Shown: one piece after another, positions 17,284 through 25,299 of the stretch
Numbering within the stretch: position 1 is the stretch's first letter
Layout: every line of letters starts with the position of its first letter
Source of the DNA: Elusimicrobiota bacterium
Lineage (GTDB): Bacteria > Elusimicrobiota > Elusimicrobia > Elusimicrobiales > UBA9959
Length of the DNA: 45,295 bases
Assembly (NCBI GenBank): GCA_016234365.1
Contig: JACRER010000029.1
Span: 1 to 45,295, forward strand
Direction of reading: 5' to 3'
Translations under genes and position numbers: made by a program
The notes under the pieces: model-generated
Databases searched by the model: none
The model's input: the letters and a program-made list of their open reading frames with translations, nothing else
What the model was told of the DNA's origin: nothing

Positions 17284-17838
17284 TCACTTGTACTGCGGAT
17301 AATGCTTTGCAAGGCAGTCGGGACAAATGCCATGGGAGAACCTGACAGAGGAATTTTTTGATATGTAGCGCTCCAGGCTTTCATACGCCTGGTCGTCGCG
17401 CCGCACCCGCCTGCAGTAGGAGCAGACCGGGATAAGGTCTTTAAGGGTATTCACCTCGGTGCCGAGCTTGAGTATTCTCTCGGCCACCCGCAGGCGGACC
17501 TTTAAAAGGTCTTTATTGAGCGGTTTCTCCATGTAATCGTCGGCCCCGGCATCCATGGCCTCCATAAAATTAATATTCCCCAATCTTGTCCCGGTCAGTA
17601 CCATGAAATAAACGTAAGGGCGTTTGGCTGAGTCGGCGCGCAAAGCTCTTACAAGGTCCAACCCGCTGAGTTCCGGCATGACCCAGTCGCTGATAACCAC
17701 CTGTATATTTTCATCGTTTACCACTTTTAGCGCTCTGGTGCTGTCCGAAACCGTTACGGGTTCATATCCGCAACGCGCCACATGCAGGCGTGTAAGCTGC
17801 AGTGAACTATTGTCGTCGTCAACGATAAGTATCTTCAT
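17284..17838 (-). CDS. Response regulator with C-terminal cysteine motif
   Basis: This 184-residue protein has a receiver domain (1-120): acidic pair in LIVDDDNSS, phospho-acceptor Asp in VVISDWVMPELSG, Thr/Lys switch residues in VLTGT and MEKPLNKD. After a short helix comes a domain with CSYCRRVRRDD, FSHGICPDC and a terminal PQYK. That pattern recurs behind receiver, PAS and GGDEF domains and looks like a four-Cys metal site. There is no DNA-binding domain, so it is a single-domain-type regulator. It faces away from the neighbouring hybrid kinase across a shared 290-nt intergenic region. Confidence 0.88.
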   Translation of the reverse strand: MKILIVDDDNSSLQLTRLHVARCGYEPVTVSDSTRALKVVNDENIQVVISDWVMPELSGLDLVRALRADSAKRPYVYFMVLTGTRLGNINFMEAMDAGADDYMEKPLNKDLLKVRLRVAERILKLGTEVNTLKDLIPVCSYCRRVRRDDQAYESLERYISKNSSVRFSHGICPDCLAKHYPQYK

Positions 17839-17984
17839 AAGTCCCCTTAATTTGACTTAATTATACAATAGTGCGGGAACACGCCCCTGAGAATTAGGAG
17901 GACCGGGATTGGATAGTTTGCCCCGGTGAAAGTCCAACCGAAATATGATAAATTAGCGCTATTACCGTATTTTTGAGGGGTTGA

Positions 17985-18104
17985 ATGACGCTTCTGAATA
18001 AAGGGGCAGAAACTCCGGGCAATGTCAGACGCTACGCAATTCGCGTTTTCAAAGACGGGCAGCCTGACGAGAACAAGAACACGCGGGAACCACGAAAAAA
18101 CTGA
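17985..18104 (+). CDS. Possible 39-residue small protein
   Basis: An ATG at 17985 with GAGGGG 4 nt upstream opens a 39-codon frame (MTLLNKGAETPGNV...), ending in TGA 25 nt before the hybrid kinase start. The ribosome-binding site is better than most in this window and the position suggests a leader peptide or small partner. No similarity is recognised and codon statistics on so few codons are uninformative. Confidence 0.3.
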   Translation: MTLLNKGAETPGNVRRYAIRVFKDGQPDENKNTREPRKN

Positions 18105-18129
18105 CCGCCGGGAACAACGGGAGAACAGC

Positions 18130-20319
18130 ATGAACAGCAAGCTTAAAACAACCGCGTTTTTGGCGGCGGCCGTCCTTGCCGCGGAACTGGCCGCGACAAT
18201 TACGCTCGAATTCTCCGGAGCGGCCGGCGGGCGATATGCCTTAATACTGAACCTGGGCCTGTTATGCGCGTTCTCGGCCCCGCTTATATACGCGCTGCTT
18301 TCCAGCGCATACGCGGGGAGGATGAAAACCGGTTATTCCCTGGAATCCATGGACGAGCGAAGCAAGCTGATCCTGGAAACCGTGGGGGAAGGCGTTTACG
18401 GCATGGACCTGGCCGGCAACGTTATCTTCGTAAACAAGGCCGCGGAGGACCTTATAGGCTACAGCGCCGCGGAAATGCTGGGTAAGCACTCCCACGAGCT
18501 GTTCCATTATGCCAGGGCGGACGGCGCGGAGTACAAGGCGCACGACTGCCATATTTACGCCACTTCCCAGGACGGCAAAGTGCGCCGCATAGCTGACGAG
18601 GTATTCTGGGGAAAAGGCGCTGTCCCGGTGCCTGTTGAGTACACCGCCACCCCGGTGAAAGAAAACGACGTTATTACCGGAGTCGTTGTGGCTTTCAAGG
18701 ATATCAGCGAGCGCCTGGCAGCCGAAACCGCCCTCTTGCGGGCCAAAGACGCCGCCGAAGCGGCAAACCGGGCAAAAAGCGAATTTCTAGCCACCATGAG
18801 CCACGAGATCCGCACCCCTATGAACGCGATCATCGGCATGGGAGAACTGCTGGAAGAAACACCGCTCAACAAGGAACAGGGCCAGTACGTGCGCATCTTC
18901 AAATCGGCCGGCGAAAGCCTGCTTGGTTTAATAAACGACATTCTCGATTTTTCTAAAATCGAATCCGGCAGGATAGACCTGGAAGCGGCTGACTTCAACC
19001 TTGAGGAACTTGTCGAGAAAACCTGCGAATTCATGGCCATCCGCGCCCATAAAAAGGGGATAGAATTCAACTATGAGCTGGAGGAAGGTGTGCCGTGCGC
19101 GGTGAACGGCGACCCCACAAGACTGCGGCAGATCCTGATAAACCTGACCGGCAACGCCATAAAATTCGTGGAGAAGGGCGAGATCTTCCTGCGGGTGTCG
19201 CTCCGCGAGGACGCGCCGGAGTCTTCGACGCTGCTGTTCATGGTAAAGGATACCGGCATAGGCATACCGAAAGACAAGCTTGCCTCTATTTTCGACAGGT
19301 TCACGCAGGCGGACTCCTCCACTACGCGCAAATACGGCGGAACGGGCCTGGGGCTGAGCATCTCTAAAAAACTGGCCAACCTTATGGGCGGGGATATAGG
19401 CGTGGAAAGTGAATTGGGCGAAGGAACAACTTTCTTCTTCTCCGCCCCCTTCAAAAAAGCCAAGGCTTCGTTCGTCTGCGCGCCGCCGGCTACGCCCGCG
19501 GATTTTAAAGGCATGAACGCGCTTATAGTGGACGACAACGAGACCAACCGGATGATCCTGACGGAAACACTGGCCAAGTGGGGCCTGCATGCGGAAGAAG
19601 CGGAAAGCGGCACCGCCGGCCTTGAAAAAATAAAGGCGGCCGTGGACGCTGGCCGGCCGTTCGACCTTATTCTGCTCGACTACTTTATGCCGGGGATGGA
19701 CGGCCTTGAGGTGACGGCGAGGATAAAAAGCCGGCCGGAACTGTTCAGCGGGATAATCCTGATGCTTACCTCCGACAGCCGCGGCACGGATGTTACCAGG
19801 GCAAAAAGCATGGGCATTTCCGAATACCTGGTCAAACCGGTGAAAAAAGCCGAGCTGCTGGAAGCGCTGCTGGGCGCGCTCGGCAAAACCAAACCGCAGC
19901 CGGCGGCCGCAAGGCCCGTGGCCAAGGAGGACTTGCCGCCGATGAAGATCTTAATGGCGGATGACTCCGCGGACAACAGGCTCCTGGTGCAGGCTTATTT
20001 CAAAGGCACACCGGTGCGGGTAACCGCGGCGGAAAACGGGAAAGAAGCCGTGGCGGTCTTCGCCTCGGGAAAATTCGACCTTGTCCTGATGGACATACAA
20101 ATGCCAGTGATGGACGGTTATGAAGCCGCGCGGGCTATCCGGAACCTGGAAAAAGAGAAGAACCTGGAACACACGCCGATCCTGGCTTTCACGGCCTCCA
20201 TTCTGAAAGAAGACGTGGAAAAAGCTCTGGCGGCCGGCTGCGACTCGTACCTCAGCAAACCGATCAAGAAAGCGGCCCTGTTCAAAGCTATCCTGGAGAA
20301 GTTCACACCGGGGCAGTAA
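18130..20319 (+). CDS. Hybrid sensor histidine kinase with two receiver domains
   Basis: This 729-residue protein has two N-terminal transmembrane helices (about 7-25 and 38-58), a PAS domain (about 75-195), and HisKA with the His in FLATMSHEIRTPMNA. HATPase_c follows (NLTGNAIKFVEKG, VKDTGIGIP, GGTGLGLSIS), then two receiver domains with Asp in ILLDYFMPGMDG and LVLMDIQMPVMDG. ATG 18130 was chosen because it follows GGGAG and gives the membrane segment at the N-terminus; an in-frame ATG at 18022 would add a hydrophilic extension. The periplasmic loop is short, so the PAS domain probably senses a cytosolic or redox signal. The output partner is not encoded next to it. Confidence 0.93.
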   Translation: MNSKLKTTAFLAAAVLAAELAATITLEFSGAAGGRYALILNLGLLCAFSAPLIYALLSSAYAGRMKTGYSLESMDERSKLILETVGEGVYGMDLAGNVIFVNKAAEDLIGYSAAEMLGKHSHELFHYARADGAEYKAHDCHIYATSQDGKVRRIADEVFWGKGAVPVPVEYTATPVKENDVITGVVVAFKDISERLAAETALLRAKDAAEAANRAKSEFLATMSHEIRTPMNAIIGMGELLEETPLNKEQGQYVRIFKSAGESLLGLINDILDFSKIESGRIDLEAADFNLEELVEKTCEFMAIRAHKKGIEFNYELEEGVPCAVNGDPTRLRQILINLTGNAIKFVEKGEIFLRVSLREDAPESSTLLFMVKDTGIGIPKDKLASIFDRFTQADSSTTRKYGGTGLGLSISKKLANLMGGDIGVESELGEGTTFFFSAPFKKAKASFVCAPPATPADFKGMNALIVDDNETNRMILTETLAKWGLHAEEAESGTAGLEKIKAAVDAGRPFDLILLDYFMPGMDGLEVTARIKSRPELFSGIILMLTSDSRGTDVTRAKSMGISEYLVKPVKKAELLEALLGALGKTKPQPAAARPVAKEDLPPMKILMADDSADNRLLVQAYFKGTPVRVTAAENGKEAVAVFASGKFDLVLMDIQMPVMDGYEAARAIRNLEKEKNLEHTPILAFTASILKEDVEKALAAGCDSYLSKPIKKAALFKAILEKFTPGQ

Positions 20320-20335
20320 GGCCCGGAGCCCTCTT

Positions 20336-21250
20336 TTACCGGACAAATCCCCAGGGTAGCAGGCCTGCCCCGAACGTCGCCGAGAAGAGCAGGGTGGTCA
20401 GCGATAATCTTTGGAGTTCCGGGGAAAGCTCCGACGGGTCCTTGTAGCTGATAACCGCCTTGCCGTTCAGGAACAGCGGCGGGAACGAAAGCAGGAAAAG
20501 CCACTGCCCGGCGGACCGCGCATACAGCAGAGCATAAGCCGTTGAAAGAACCGCGGCCCCGGCCAGCAGGGCCAGATGGTAATACCTTGCCTTCCGTGGC
20601 CCCAGTTTCACCACCACGGTCCGCTTGCCTGCGCTCTTATCAGCTTCATAGTCGCGCATATTGTTGATGTTCAGCACGCCAACGGTCAAAAGACCGATGG
20701 CCGAGGCGGGCAGCAGGACGTTCAGGCGCAACGAGAACGCGTGCAGAAAATAGGTGCCGGCAACTCCCACCAGGCCGAAGAAGACGAACACGGAAATATC
20801 CCCAAGGCCGCGGTAGCCGTAGGGGGCCTTCCCTATAGTGTATTTTACCGCGGCGGCCATGGCGGCTAGCCCCAGCGCTCCGAAGACCGCCATTAACGCG
20901 GGACAGCGCCCCCTGGTGGCGGTTACGATAAGCGCCACACCTGAAACGGCGCAGAGTGCGGCGGCGGCCGCAAGCCCGGCGCGCATAGCCCCCGGAGAGA
21001 TCTCTCCGGACTGGACCATGCGTTTCGGGCCGATACGCCCCGGCCCATCTTTTCCGTTGATAAAGTCACCGTAGTCGTTAGCCATGTTGGCCAGGACCTG
21101 CAGCAGCAGCGTAGTTAAGGCGGCCAGGCCGAAAACCGGCCAGCGGAATTTATGGTCGGAAGCCGCCAGGCAGGAGCCGGTGATGGTGCAGGATAGCGCC
21201 AGGGGCAGCGTGCGAAGTCTGCATGCTTTCACCCACGGGCTAATGTCCAT
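20336..21250 (-). CDS. menA: UbiA-family prenyltransferase, MenA type
   Basis: This 304-residue polytopic membrane protein has eight or nine predicted helices. The two Asp-rich motifs of the UbiA family are visible as NMANDYGDFINGKD and NINNMRDYEADKSAGKRT. These match MenA, which prenylates 1,4-dihydroxy-2-naphthoate to demethylmenaquinone. GPKRMVQSGEISP and YGYRGLGD also fit MenA. No other men gene lies in the window, and its place at the end of a PadR-led operon is unusual. It overlaps the PAP2 gene by 11 bp. Confidence 0.88.
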   Translation of the reverse strand: MDISPWVKACRLRTLPLALSCTITGSCLAASDHKFRWPVFGLAALTTLLLQVLANMANDYGDFINGKDGPGRIGPKRMVQSGEISPGAMRAGLAAAAALCAVSGVALIVTATRGRCPALMAVFGALGLAAMAAAVKYTIGKAPYGYRGLGDISVFVFFGLVGVAGTYFLHAFSLRLNVLLPASAIGLLTVGVLNINNMRDYEADKSAGKRTVVVKLGPRKARYYHLALLAGAAVLSTAYALLYARSAGQWLFLLSFPPLFLNGKAVISYKDPSELSPELQRLSLTTLLFSATFGAGLLPWGFVR

Positions 21251-21725
21251 AACTGCCCGTAAAAAATGCCCGCCGCTTAAGCAGGCCGTAAATTATCCAG
21301 ACAACCACTCCGCTGATCAAAATACTGCCGCAGATATCTGCCAGGTGATGAACCCCCGCGAGAACCCTTGACAGCCCCACCAGCGCCGTCAATCCCCACA
21401 ATAGCGCCCCGGTCTTCCGGCCGAACGCCCAGACAACCGCGGAAATTGCCGCGCTGAACAGCGTGTGCTCCGATGGGAAGCCGTTGTCCGGGCAATGAGG
21501 AACAAGGGGGGTAAAATCGCCCAGCACGAACGGGCGCGGGTTACAGCATAAGGCCCCCGCTAGTTTTGCGGTTACATATATGACCGGAAGCGAGATCGCC
21601 CCCAGAATGAGCAGCCGTCTCCTTTCTGCCCGGGGTTGTTTCAGGAAGTAAACAAGCGCGACTGCGGGGATAGCCAGGAACAAATACGTCGCACCGAATA
21701 TTACCAGCAGGTCAGGCGCCGCCAT
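21240..21725 (-). CDS. PAP2 phosphatase (undecaprenyl-diphosphatase-like)
   Basis: This 161-residue membrane protein has four or five helices and the PAP2 active-site motifs: KLAGALCCNPRP, FPSEHT and SRVLAGVHHLADI. Members such as BcrC dephosphorylate undecaprenyl pyrophosphate to recycle the peptidoglycan lipid carrier. Together with the downstream MenA this could indicate isoprenoid-lipid metabolism. ATG 21725 was preferred; a TTG at 21731 overlaps the upstream stop as an alternative. Confidence 0.85.
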   Translation of the reverse strand: MAAPDLLVIFGATYLFLAIPAVALVYFLKQPRAERRRLLILGAISLPVIYVTAKLAGALCCNPRPFVLGDFTPLVPHCPDNGFPSEHTLFSAAISAVVWAFGRKTGALLWGLTALVGLSRVLAGVHHLADICGSILISGVVVWIIYGLLKRRAFFTGSYGH

Positions 21726-21727
21726 GG

Positions 21728-22060
21728 TCAATGGGTCCAGTCCAGAACTTTTATTTCCGGCCCGAGCTTCTTCGTCGCTGCCTCTATCATTTTTGCGGCG
21801 TGTGGGCAGGGAAATCCTATCGGGTTGCCGTTCTTGATGCAGGAAGCGAACGCTATAATTTCCGCACCGCGCTCCACCATCATTTTAGCCCGCGTTACCG
21901 CTTTCTTTCCGGGGCAGCCGCCGCACGAGATAAACCCCACTATTTCAACGGGGCCGGTGGCCTCAAAAGCGCATTTACCTTCGCGCGCCACCTTAAAATC
22001 CGTACTGCCCGGGCACATATCTTCCGTCTGCTGACAGCGTATTATCCCGACTTTCATCAT
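21728..22060 (-). CDS. CGGC-domain protein
   Basis: This 110-residue cytosolic protein matches the CGGC domain: IIRCQQTEDMCPG, the name-giving FISCGGCPGKKA, ASCIKNGNPIGFPCPH and a C-terminal IKVLDWTH. Eight cysteines (RC, MC, KC, SC, GC, SC and PCP) suggest metal or cluster binding; the biochemical function is not established. It begins after a strong AGGAGG and lies between the TauE-like transporter and the PAP2 gene. Confidence 0.88.
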   Translation of the reverse strand: MMKVGIIRCQQTEDMCPGSTDFKVAREGKCAFEATGPVEIVGFISCGGCPGKKAVTRAKMMVERGAEIIAFASCIKNGNPIGFPCPHAAKMIEAATKKLGPEIKVLDWTH

Positions 22061-22077
22061 TGTAGTTCCTCCTGTCC

Positions 22078-22851
22078 CTAGATCAACCCGAGCCCAAGGC
22101 CCAGGGCCACGGCGCAGAGCATAACGGCGACGGTAAGCTGCACCGCGCGCATGGTCACTTTCTTCACCAGCCTGCTGCCGAGAAACGCGCCGAGGAAGGC
22201 CGAGGCCACGGCGAGAACGACAAGCGGCCAGTGGCCGCCCAGAACGGAAGCCTTGAAGTGCGGGATATAGACCGTTATCCGGGTCACGTCCACGAGCGCG
22301 GCTATTACCGCGCCGGTGGCGATAAAAACTTCTTTCGGAAGCCCGCTTTTTATGAGGAAGGCGCTGCGCAACGCGCCCTGCAGGCCGGAAAGCCCGCCGA
22401 CGAAGCCGCTTAGGATACCGCCCAGCGGCAGGTATTTTTTATCGAAGGACAGCTTCTCTACGGCGGGCAGCGTCTCGCCGGCGGAGAATACCAGGATCAG
22501 CGCGGCGATAACGGCTTTGACCGGCATAACCTGGAACTGCCGGCCGGCCAGCTCGTAGACGAACAGCGGCGCGCCACCGGCCAGCCTTAAAAGCAAGGCC
22601 GCTCCCAGCGCCGCCGCCAGCATGGCGGGCCCGCCGAAAAGGAGCACCACTTTTTTATCCGCGTTCCTGCCCAGCAGCGTCAGTTTAAAGAGATTGTTGA
22701 GGAAGTGGACGATGGCGGTCATGGCTACGGAAATATCCAGCGGGAAGAATATAGAGAAAACCGGCATAAGCACGGTGCCCAGGCCGAAGCCCGAGAAAAG
22801 CGTAAGCCCGGAGGCGATAAGAGCCGCGGCGCAGATGATAAAGTATTCCAT
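22078..22851 (-). CDS. TauE/SafE family anion permease
   Basis: This 257-residue integral membrane protein has about eight helices arranged as two repeats, with the family motifs SGFGLGTVLMPVFS near the N-terminus and GILSGFVGGLSGLQGALRSAFL at the start of the second repeat. TauE/SafE proteins move small anions such as sulfite, sulfoacetate or taurine derivatives. Pairing with Cys-rich and CGGC proteins suggests sulfur or metal chemistry, which is inference. It starts 3 nt after its upstream neighbour. Confidence 0.88.
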   Translation of the reverse strand: MEYFIICAAALIASGLTLFSGFGLGTVLMPVFSIFFPLDISVAMTAIVHFLNNLFKLTLLGRNADKKVVLLFGGPAMLAAALGAALLLRLAGGAPLFVYELAGRQFQVMPVKAVIAALILVFSAGETLPAVEKLSFDKKYLPLGGILSGFVGGLSGLQGALRSAFLIKSGLPKEVFIATGAVIAALVDVTRITVYIPHFKASVLGGHWPLVVLAVASAFLGAFLGSRLVKKVTMRAVQLTVAVMLCAVALGLGLGLI

Positions 22852-22854
22852 AAT

Positions 22855-23292
22855 TTACTTTCTCAAAAAAGGCGAAGGGCATCCCCCGGCGGCGAAACTC
22901 TTTGCGGTGATCTTATCATCTTTCGCCAGTTGCGAATCCCGCAGGCGGTTGAAGACCGGGTTCGCCAGGCCGTTGATAAAACGAAACAACGGGGAACGTT
23001 CTTTCAGGCGGCTCTTTAAATGCCGCAGGCAGCCTTTACAATCCTTATTCTGGCCTTCGACGGCCGCATAGTCTATGCCATGCAAACGGCCGAACAGTTT
23101 TATCCCGAGGACCAGCGGCTCCCTGAAAAGCGGGAACCAGAAGGACCGCCCGTAACAGAGCCTGACCAGGTACAGCGTGCACGAAGAACAACCCGTCCGC
23201 CCGGCTCCAGGACCGCCGCCGGCAAGCCTGATCACGGCCAGTCCGGGCGGCGGCGGAAATGGGACCGCCGGGATCGGCAGCTGTGTATTCAT
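22855..23292 (-). CDS. Cysteine-rich hypothetical protein
   Basis: I do not recognise this 145-residue protein. It has two CxxC pairs (CSSC at about 35-38 and CKGC at about 85-88), a Pro-rich N-terminus, a long amphipathic middle with LYLVRLCYGRSFWFPLF, and one further Cys near the C-terminus. No signal peptide is clear. It is encoded 3 nt after padR and 3 nt before the TauE-like gene, so it is certainly co-transcribed. The CxxC pairs suggest metal binding or redox activity. Confidence 0.65.
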   Translation of the reverse strand: MNTQLPIPAVPFPPPPGLAVIRLAGGGPGAGRTGCSSCTLYLVRLCYGRSFWFPLFREPLVLGIKLFGRLHGIDYAAVEGQNKDCKGCLRHLKSRLKERSPLFRFINGLANPVFNRLRDSQLAKDDKITAKSFAAGGCPSPFLRK

Positions 23293-23295
23293 GGT

Positions 23296-23610
23296 TTATT
23301 CAAACACCTCATCGTGCAGCTCCCGCACCTTTTTGCGCAGGTAGGAGAGGACTTCGCGTCCGGCCCGGGTCAGCCGGTAATTGACGCGGCCGCGCGGGCC
23401 GCGGTCCGGGTCTTTCTCGGCGGCCAGCCAGCCGTTCTTCTCCATGCGGCGCAGCAGCGGGTACAGCGTGCCGGTCTTTATCTCGTAACCATGCCGGCGC
23501 AGTTCGTTTATTATCCACTGGCCGTATATGGGTTCCTTGCCGGCGTGGTGGAGTATGTGCACTTTCCAGAAGGCGAGCGTCACTTCCCTGAAAACAAGGT
23601 TGTCTTCCAT
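23296..23610 (-). CDS. PadR family transcriptional regulator
   Basis: This 104-residue protein is a winged-helix PadR regulator: the IYGQWIINELRRHG segment, the recognition region KTGTLYPLLRRMEKNGWL and the wing RGRVNYRLTRAGRE. It lacks a long C-terminal dimerisation domain (s-PadR subfamily). ATG 23610 was chosen over 23640 because a good promoter would overlap the upstream start and place transcription about 3 nt before 23610. It heads a six-gene operon and probably represses its own promoter, where a palindrome overlaps the -10 box. Confidence 0.88.
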   Translation of the reverse strand: MEDNLVFREVTLAFWKVHILHHAGKEPIYGQWIINELRRHGYEIKTGTLYPLLRRMEKNGWLAAEKDPDRGPRGRVNYRLTRAGREVLSYLRKKVRELHDEVFE

Positions 23611-23614
23611 AAGT

Positions 23615-23636
23615 AGAACATCGTAGTAGATATTCT
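23615..23636. promoter_or_regulatory. Candidate PadR operator
   Basis: AGAACAT-N8-ATATTCT is an inverted repeat (6 of 7 positions match). It has the 8-bp central spacing of PadR sites and lies over the -10 box of the padR promoter, as expected for self-repression. The half-sites differ from the classic ATGT/ACAT consensus. The site is unchanged in copy 2 (26651-26672). Confidence 0.45.
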
Positions 23637-23648
23637 GCATTACGTCAA
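23620..23648 (-). promoter_or_regulatory. Predicted promoter for the padR operon
   Basis: On the minus strand, TTGACG (23648-23643) and TACGAT (23625-23620) are 17 bp apart. Transcription should begin near 23613, about 3 nt before the ATG at 23610, giving a nearly leaderless mRNA with no ribosome-binding site. Confidence 0.6.
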
Positions 23649-23829
23649 GCGGGGCAGCCCGGTATAATGCGCAATCCCCTTCTCCGCTGTTAAATTCTTT
23701 ACCTCACTGGCGCGGGGCCTCTCAGATAAAAGGCCGGACCGGAGGAGGCTGATGCAGGAAGAATTAATAGCGGAATTGACCAGAAGGATAAATACCATGC
23801 CAAAAAACGGGTGAAACGAAAAGCGGGCA

Positions 23830-23862
23830 TTTAACAACGCTTTAACCAGCGTTTAACTACGG
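23830..23862 (+). promoter_or_regulatory. Three 11-bp TTTAAC direct repeats
   Basis: TTTAACAACGC, TTTAACCAGCG and TTTAACTACGG lie head to tail, one helical turn apart. Direct repeats with this period are typical binding sites for OmpR/PhoB-family response regulators. They sit about 50 bp upstream of the next gene, a suitable place for an activator. A single GTTTAACAAC occurs at 26470-26479. Confidence 0.45.
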
Positions 23863-23912
23863 TGTGTTAGGCTATTGCAGCTGAGGAGTGGATTAGTTTG
23901 CTAGGAGGCTAT

Positions 23913-24767
23913 ATGAAATTAAAATTCTATGCGCTGAATTTTCTTGTTCTGACAGGGCTGGCTTTGGGTTTTGTAATGGTAGCCCGTGCGGAGCTGGTTG
24001 AAGTCCGGGGTTCGGAGTGCCAACTGGTGCCCAGGGGGTGCATAGAGAAGAACGGGAAATTCTATACGGAGTTTACGGCTGAAGATAAAACTGTAGCAGC
24101 CAGAGGGCAGGAGCAGTATCAGCAGACCTCTCAAATGTGGGGGAGGCTTAGCGCCAATGGCTGGAACCCAACCCTGGCAAACCTTGACTTATGGGACGCT
24201 GCAAATGAAAGGCCTTACCCTGGAGCAAAGGATTTGCTCGCCAGGCGCGGGCTCAGGGGCGGGTGTTACCATGAGACGAACATCGATTGCCATCTGCCGG
24301 GTGATTGTACGGTAAAATATGGAAACATTAAAGACCGTATTGCGCGCACGGATAAATGTCTTGATGACAATCTTCTATATCGGGCATATCTGCATACGTT
24401 GCCGCGGTATAGGTGTTCCGGTACTGGCTGTTGGGGTGGTAAGTACGGCAAAGACGCGCAATGCGAGATCATAATGAACGGCAAAAAAATGCCGGTGGTA
24501 TGTGATGAGGAGTTTAAAAAGAATTCCAATAAAAAACCCCTCTCCTGGGCCGAGTTCACCCCCAGCGGCTCAGGCGCGGTTCCGTCCTCAACGGGTACTT
24601 CCTCGACCCCGGCGGCTGAGCCGTCTGCAAAAAAGCTAACCGGCGGAGGCAACTTTACTCCCTTTGCCACTTCGAACGATAAAGATGGCGCGGGAGTCCA
24701 ATCCAGTGTTGTGATCGGCGGCGGCGTGGACCCGGCGGATGCGGCACAGCGGACTGACTCAAATTAG
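23913..24767 (+). CDS. Hypothetical secreted cysteine-rich protein
   Basis: This 284-residue protein has a signal peptide (FLVLTGLALGFVMVARA). ATG 23913 follows TAGGAGG. The mature part has around ten cysteines (for example CQLVPRGC, CYHETNIDCHLPGDC, CSGTGCWGG), compatible with disulfides, and a Ser/Thr/Pro/Gly-rich C-terminal tail that looks unstructured. No family is recognised. Codon use is AT-richer than in the core genes, as is the whole stretch to 26500, which suggests recent acquisition. Confidence 0.7.
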   Translation: MKLKFYALNFLVLTGLALGFVMVARAELVEVRGSECQLVPRGCIEKNGKFYTEFTAEDKTVAARGQEQYQQTSQMWGRLSANGWNPTLANLDLWDAANERPYPGAKDLLARRGLRGGCYHETNIDCHLPGDCTVKYGNIKDRIARTDKCLDDNLLYRAYLHTLPRYRCSGTGCWGGKYGKDAQCEIIMNGKKMPVVCDEEFKKNSNKKPLSWAEFTPSGSGAVPSSTGTSSTPAAEPSAKKLTGGGNFTPFATSNDKDGAGVQSSVVIGGGVDPADAAQRTDSN

Positions 24768-24830
24768 TTCTGGATGCGTTTTAAGCGCGTTAGGGATTAT
24801 TGCTTGGCGGGGCAAAGGAAGGAGGGGACT

Positions 24831-25298
24831 ATGAATAAAATACTTTTTACGCTTCTGTTGCTCTTTGCCGCCGCCCGGGCAGAGGCCGGGCCAAAGCTTC
24901 GGGCGCTCCCATCCTTTTCTGATGAATCTTCTACGGAGTCAACGGATGGCGGAGCTGCCGAAGAGGGCGCCTCCTTGGGAGGCGCCGGGATCTCTGCGGG
25001 TGAGCGGTTGGCGCCGGCAAAGGCCGTTTCATCCTCCGGGCATCGGCCATCCTCGGCCAGGCGCGGTGGTTCTCTGGCGCCGCAGAGCGCGCTTGTTCCG
25101 GTATCCAATGGGGATACAGCGGGCAATATCCCTCTCCCCTCCCGCGCAACTTACGGAGGGGGTGTTCTTGCCATGCGTTCTACTATGCAATGCGGCCGCG
25201 GACTTGTGGGGACCGGATATACGGACCCGCGCGGGCCTGATTCTATACCCAAGCGCCGCTTTTGCTTTTACTACCAACACTCCTGGAACCGTTATTAG
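24831..25298 (+). CDS. Hypothetical secreted protein, possibly frameshifted
   Basis: This 155-residue frame begins at an ATG after GGAGGGG and has a signal peptide (ILFTLLLLFAAARAEA). A Ser/Gly/Ala-rich low-complexity part follows, then a short end with CGRGLVGTGYTDPRGPD and KRRFCFYYQHSW. The stop is immediately followed by a second open frame (25300-25632) shifted by one base. The two may be separate genes or one gene broken by a frameshift. Function unknown. Confidence 0.55.
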   Translation: MNKILFTLLLLFAAARAEAGPKLRALPSFSDESSTESTDGGAAEEGASLGGAGISAGERLAPAKAVSSSGHRPSSARRGGSLAPQSALVPVSNGDTAGNIPLPSRATYGGGVLAMRSTMQCGRGLVGTGYTDPRGPDSIPKRRFCFYYQHSWNRY

Positions 25299-25299
25299 T

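Larger units (their letters stand above)
23578..23745. repeat. Direct repeat copy 1 (padR promoter and first codons)
   Basis: This 168-bp stretch recurs at 26614-26782 in the same orientation with three substitutions and one 1-bp indel (about 98% identity by eye). It covers the padR promoter, the start codon and the first 11 codons. It marks the left edge of the AT-richer island. Confidence 0.93.

Noticed and set aside
18022-18129. Upstream in-frame start for the hybrid kinase
   Set aside because: It would add 36 hydrophilic residues before the membrane helix and has no ribosome-binding site, unlike ATG 18130.
23751-23813. A 20-codon frame (MQEELIAEL...) just beyond direct repeat copy 1
   Set aside because: GGAGG precedes it, but it is too short to support and no homologue is recognised.
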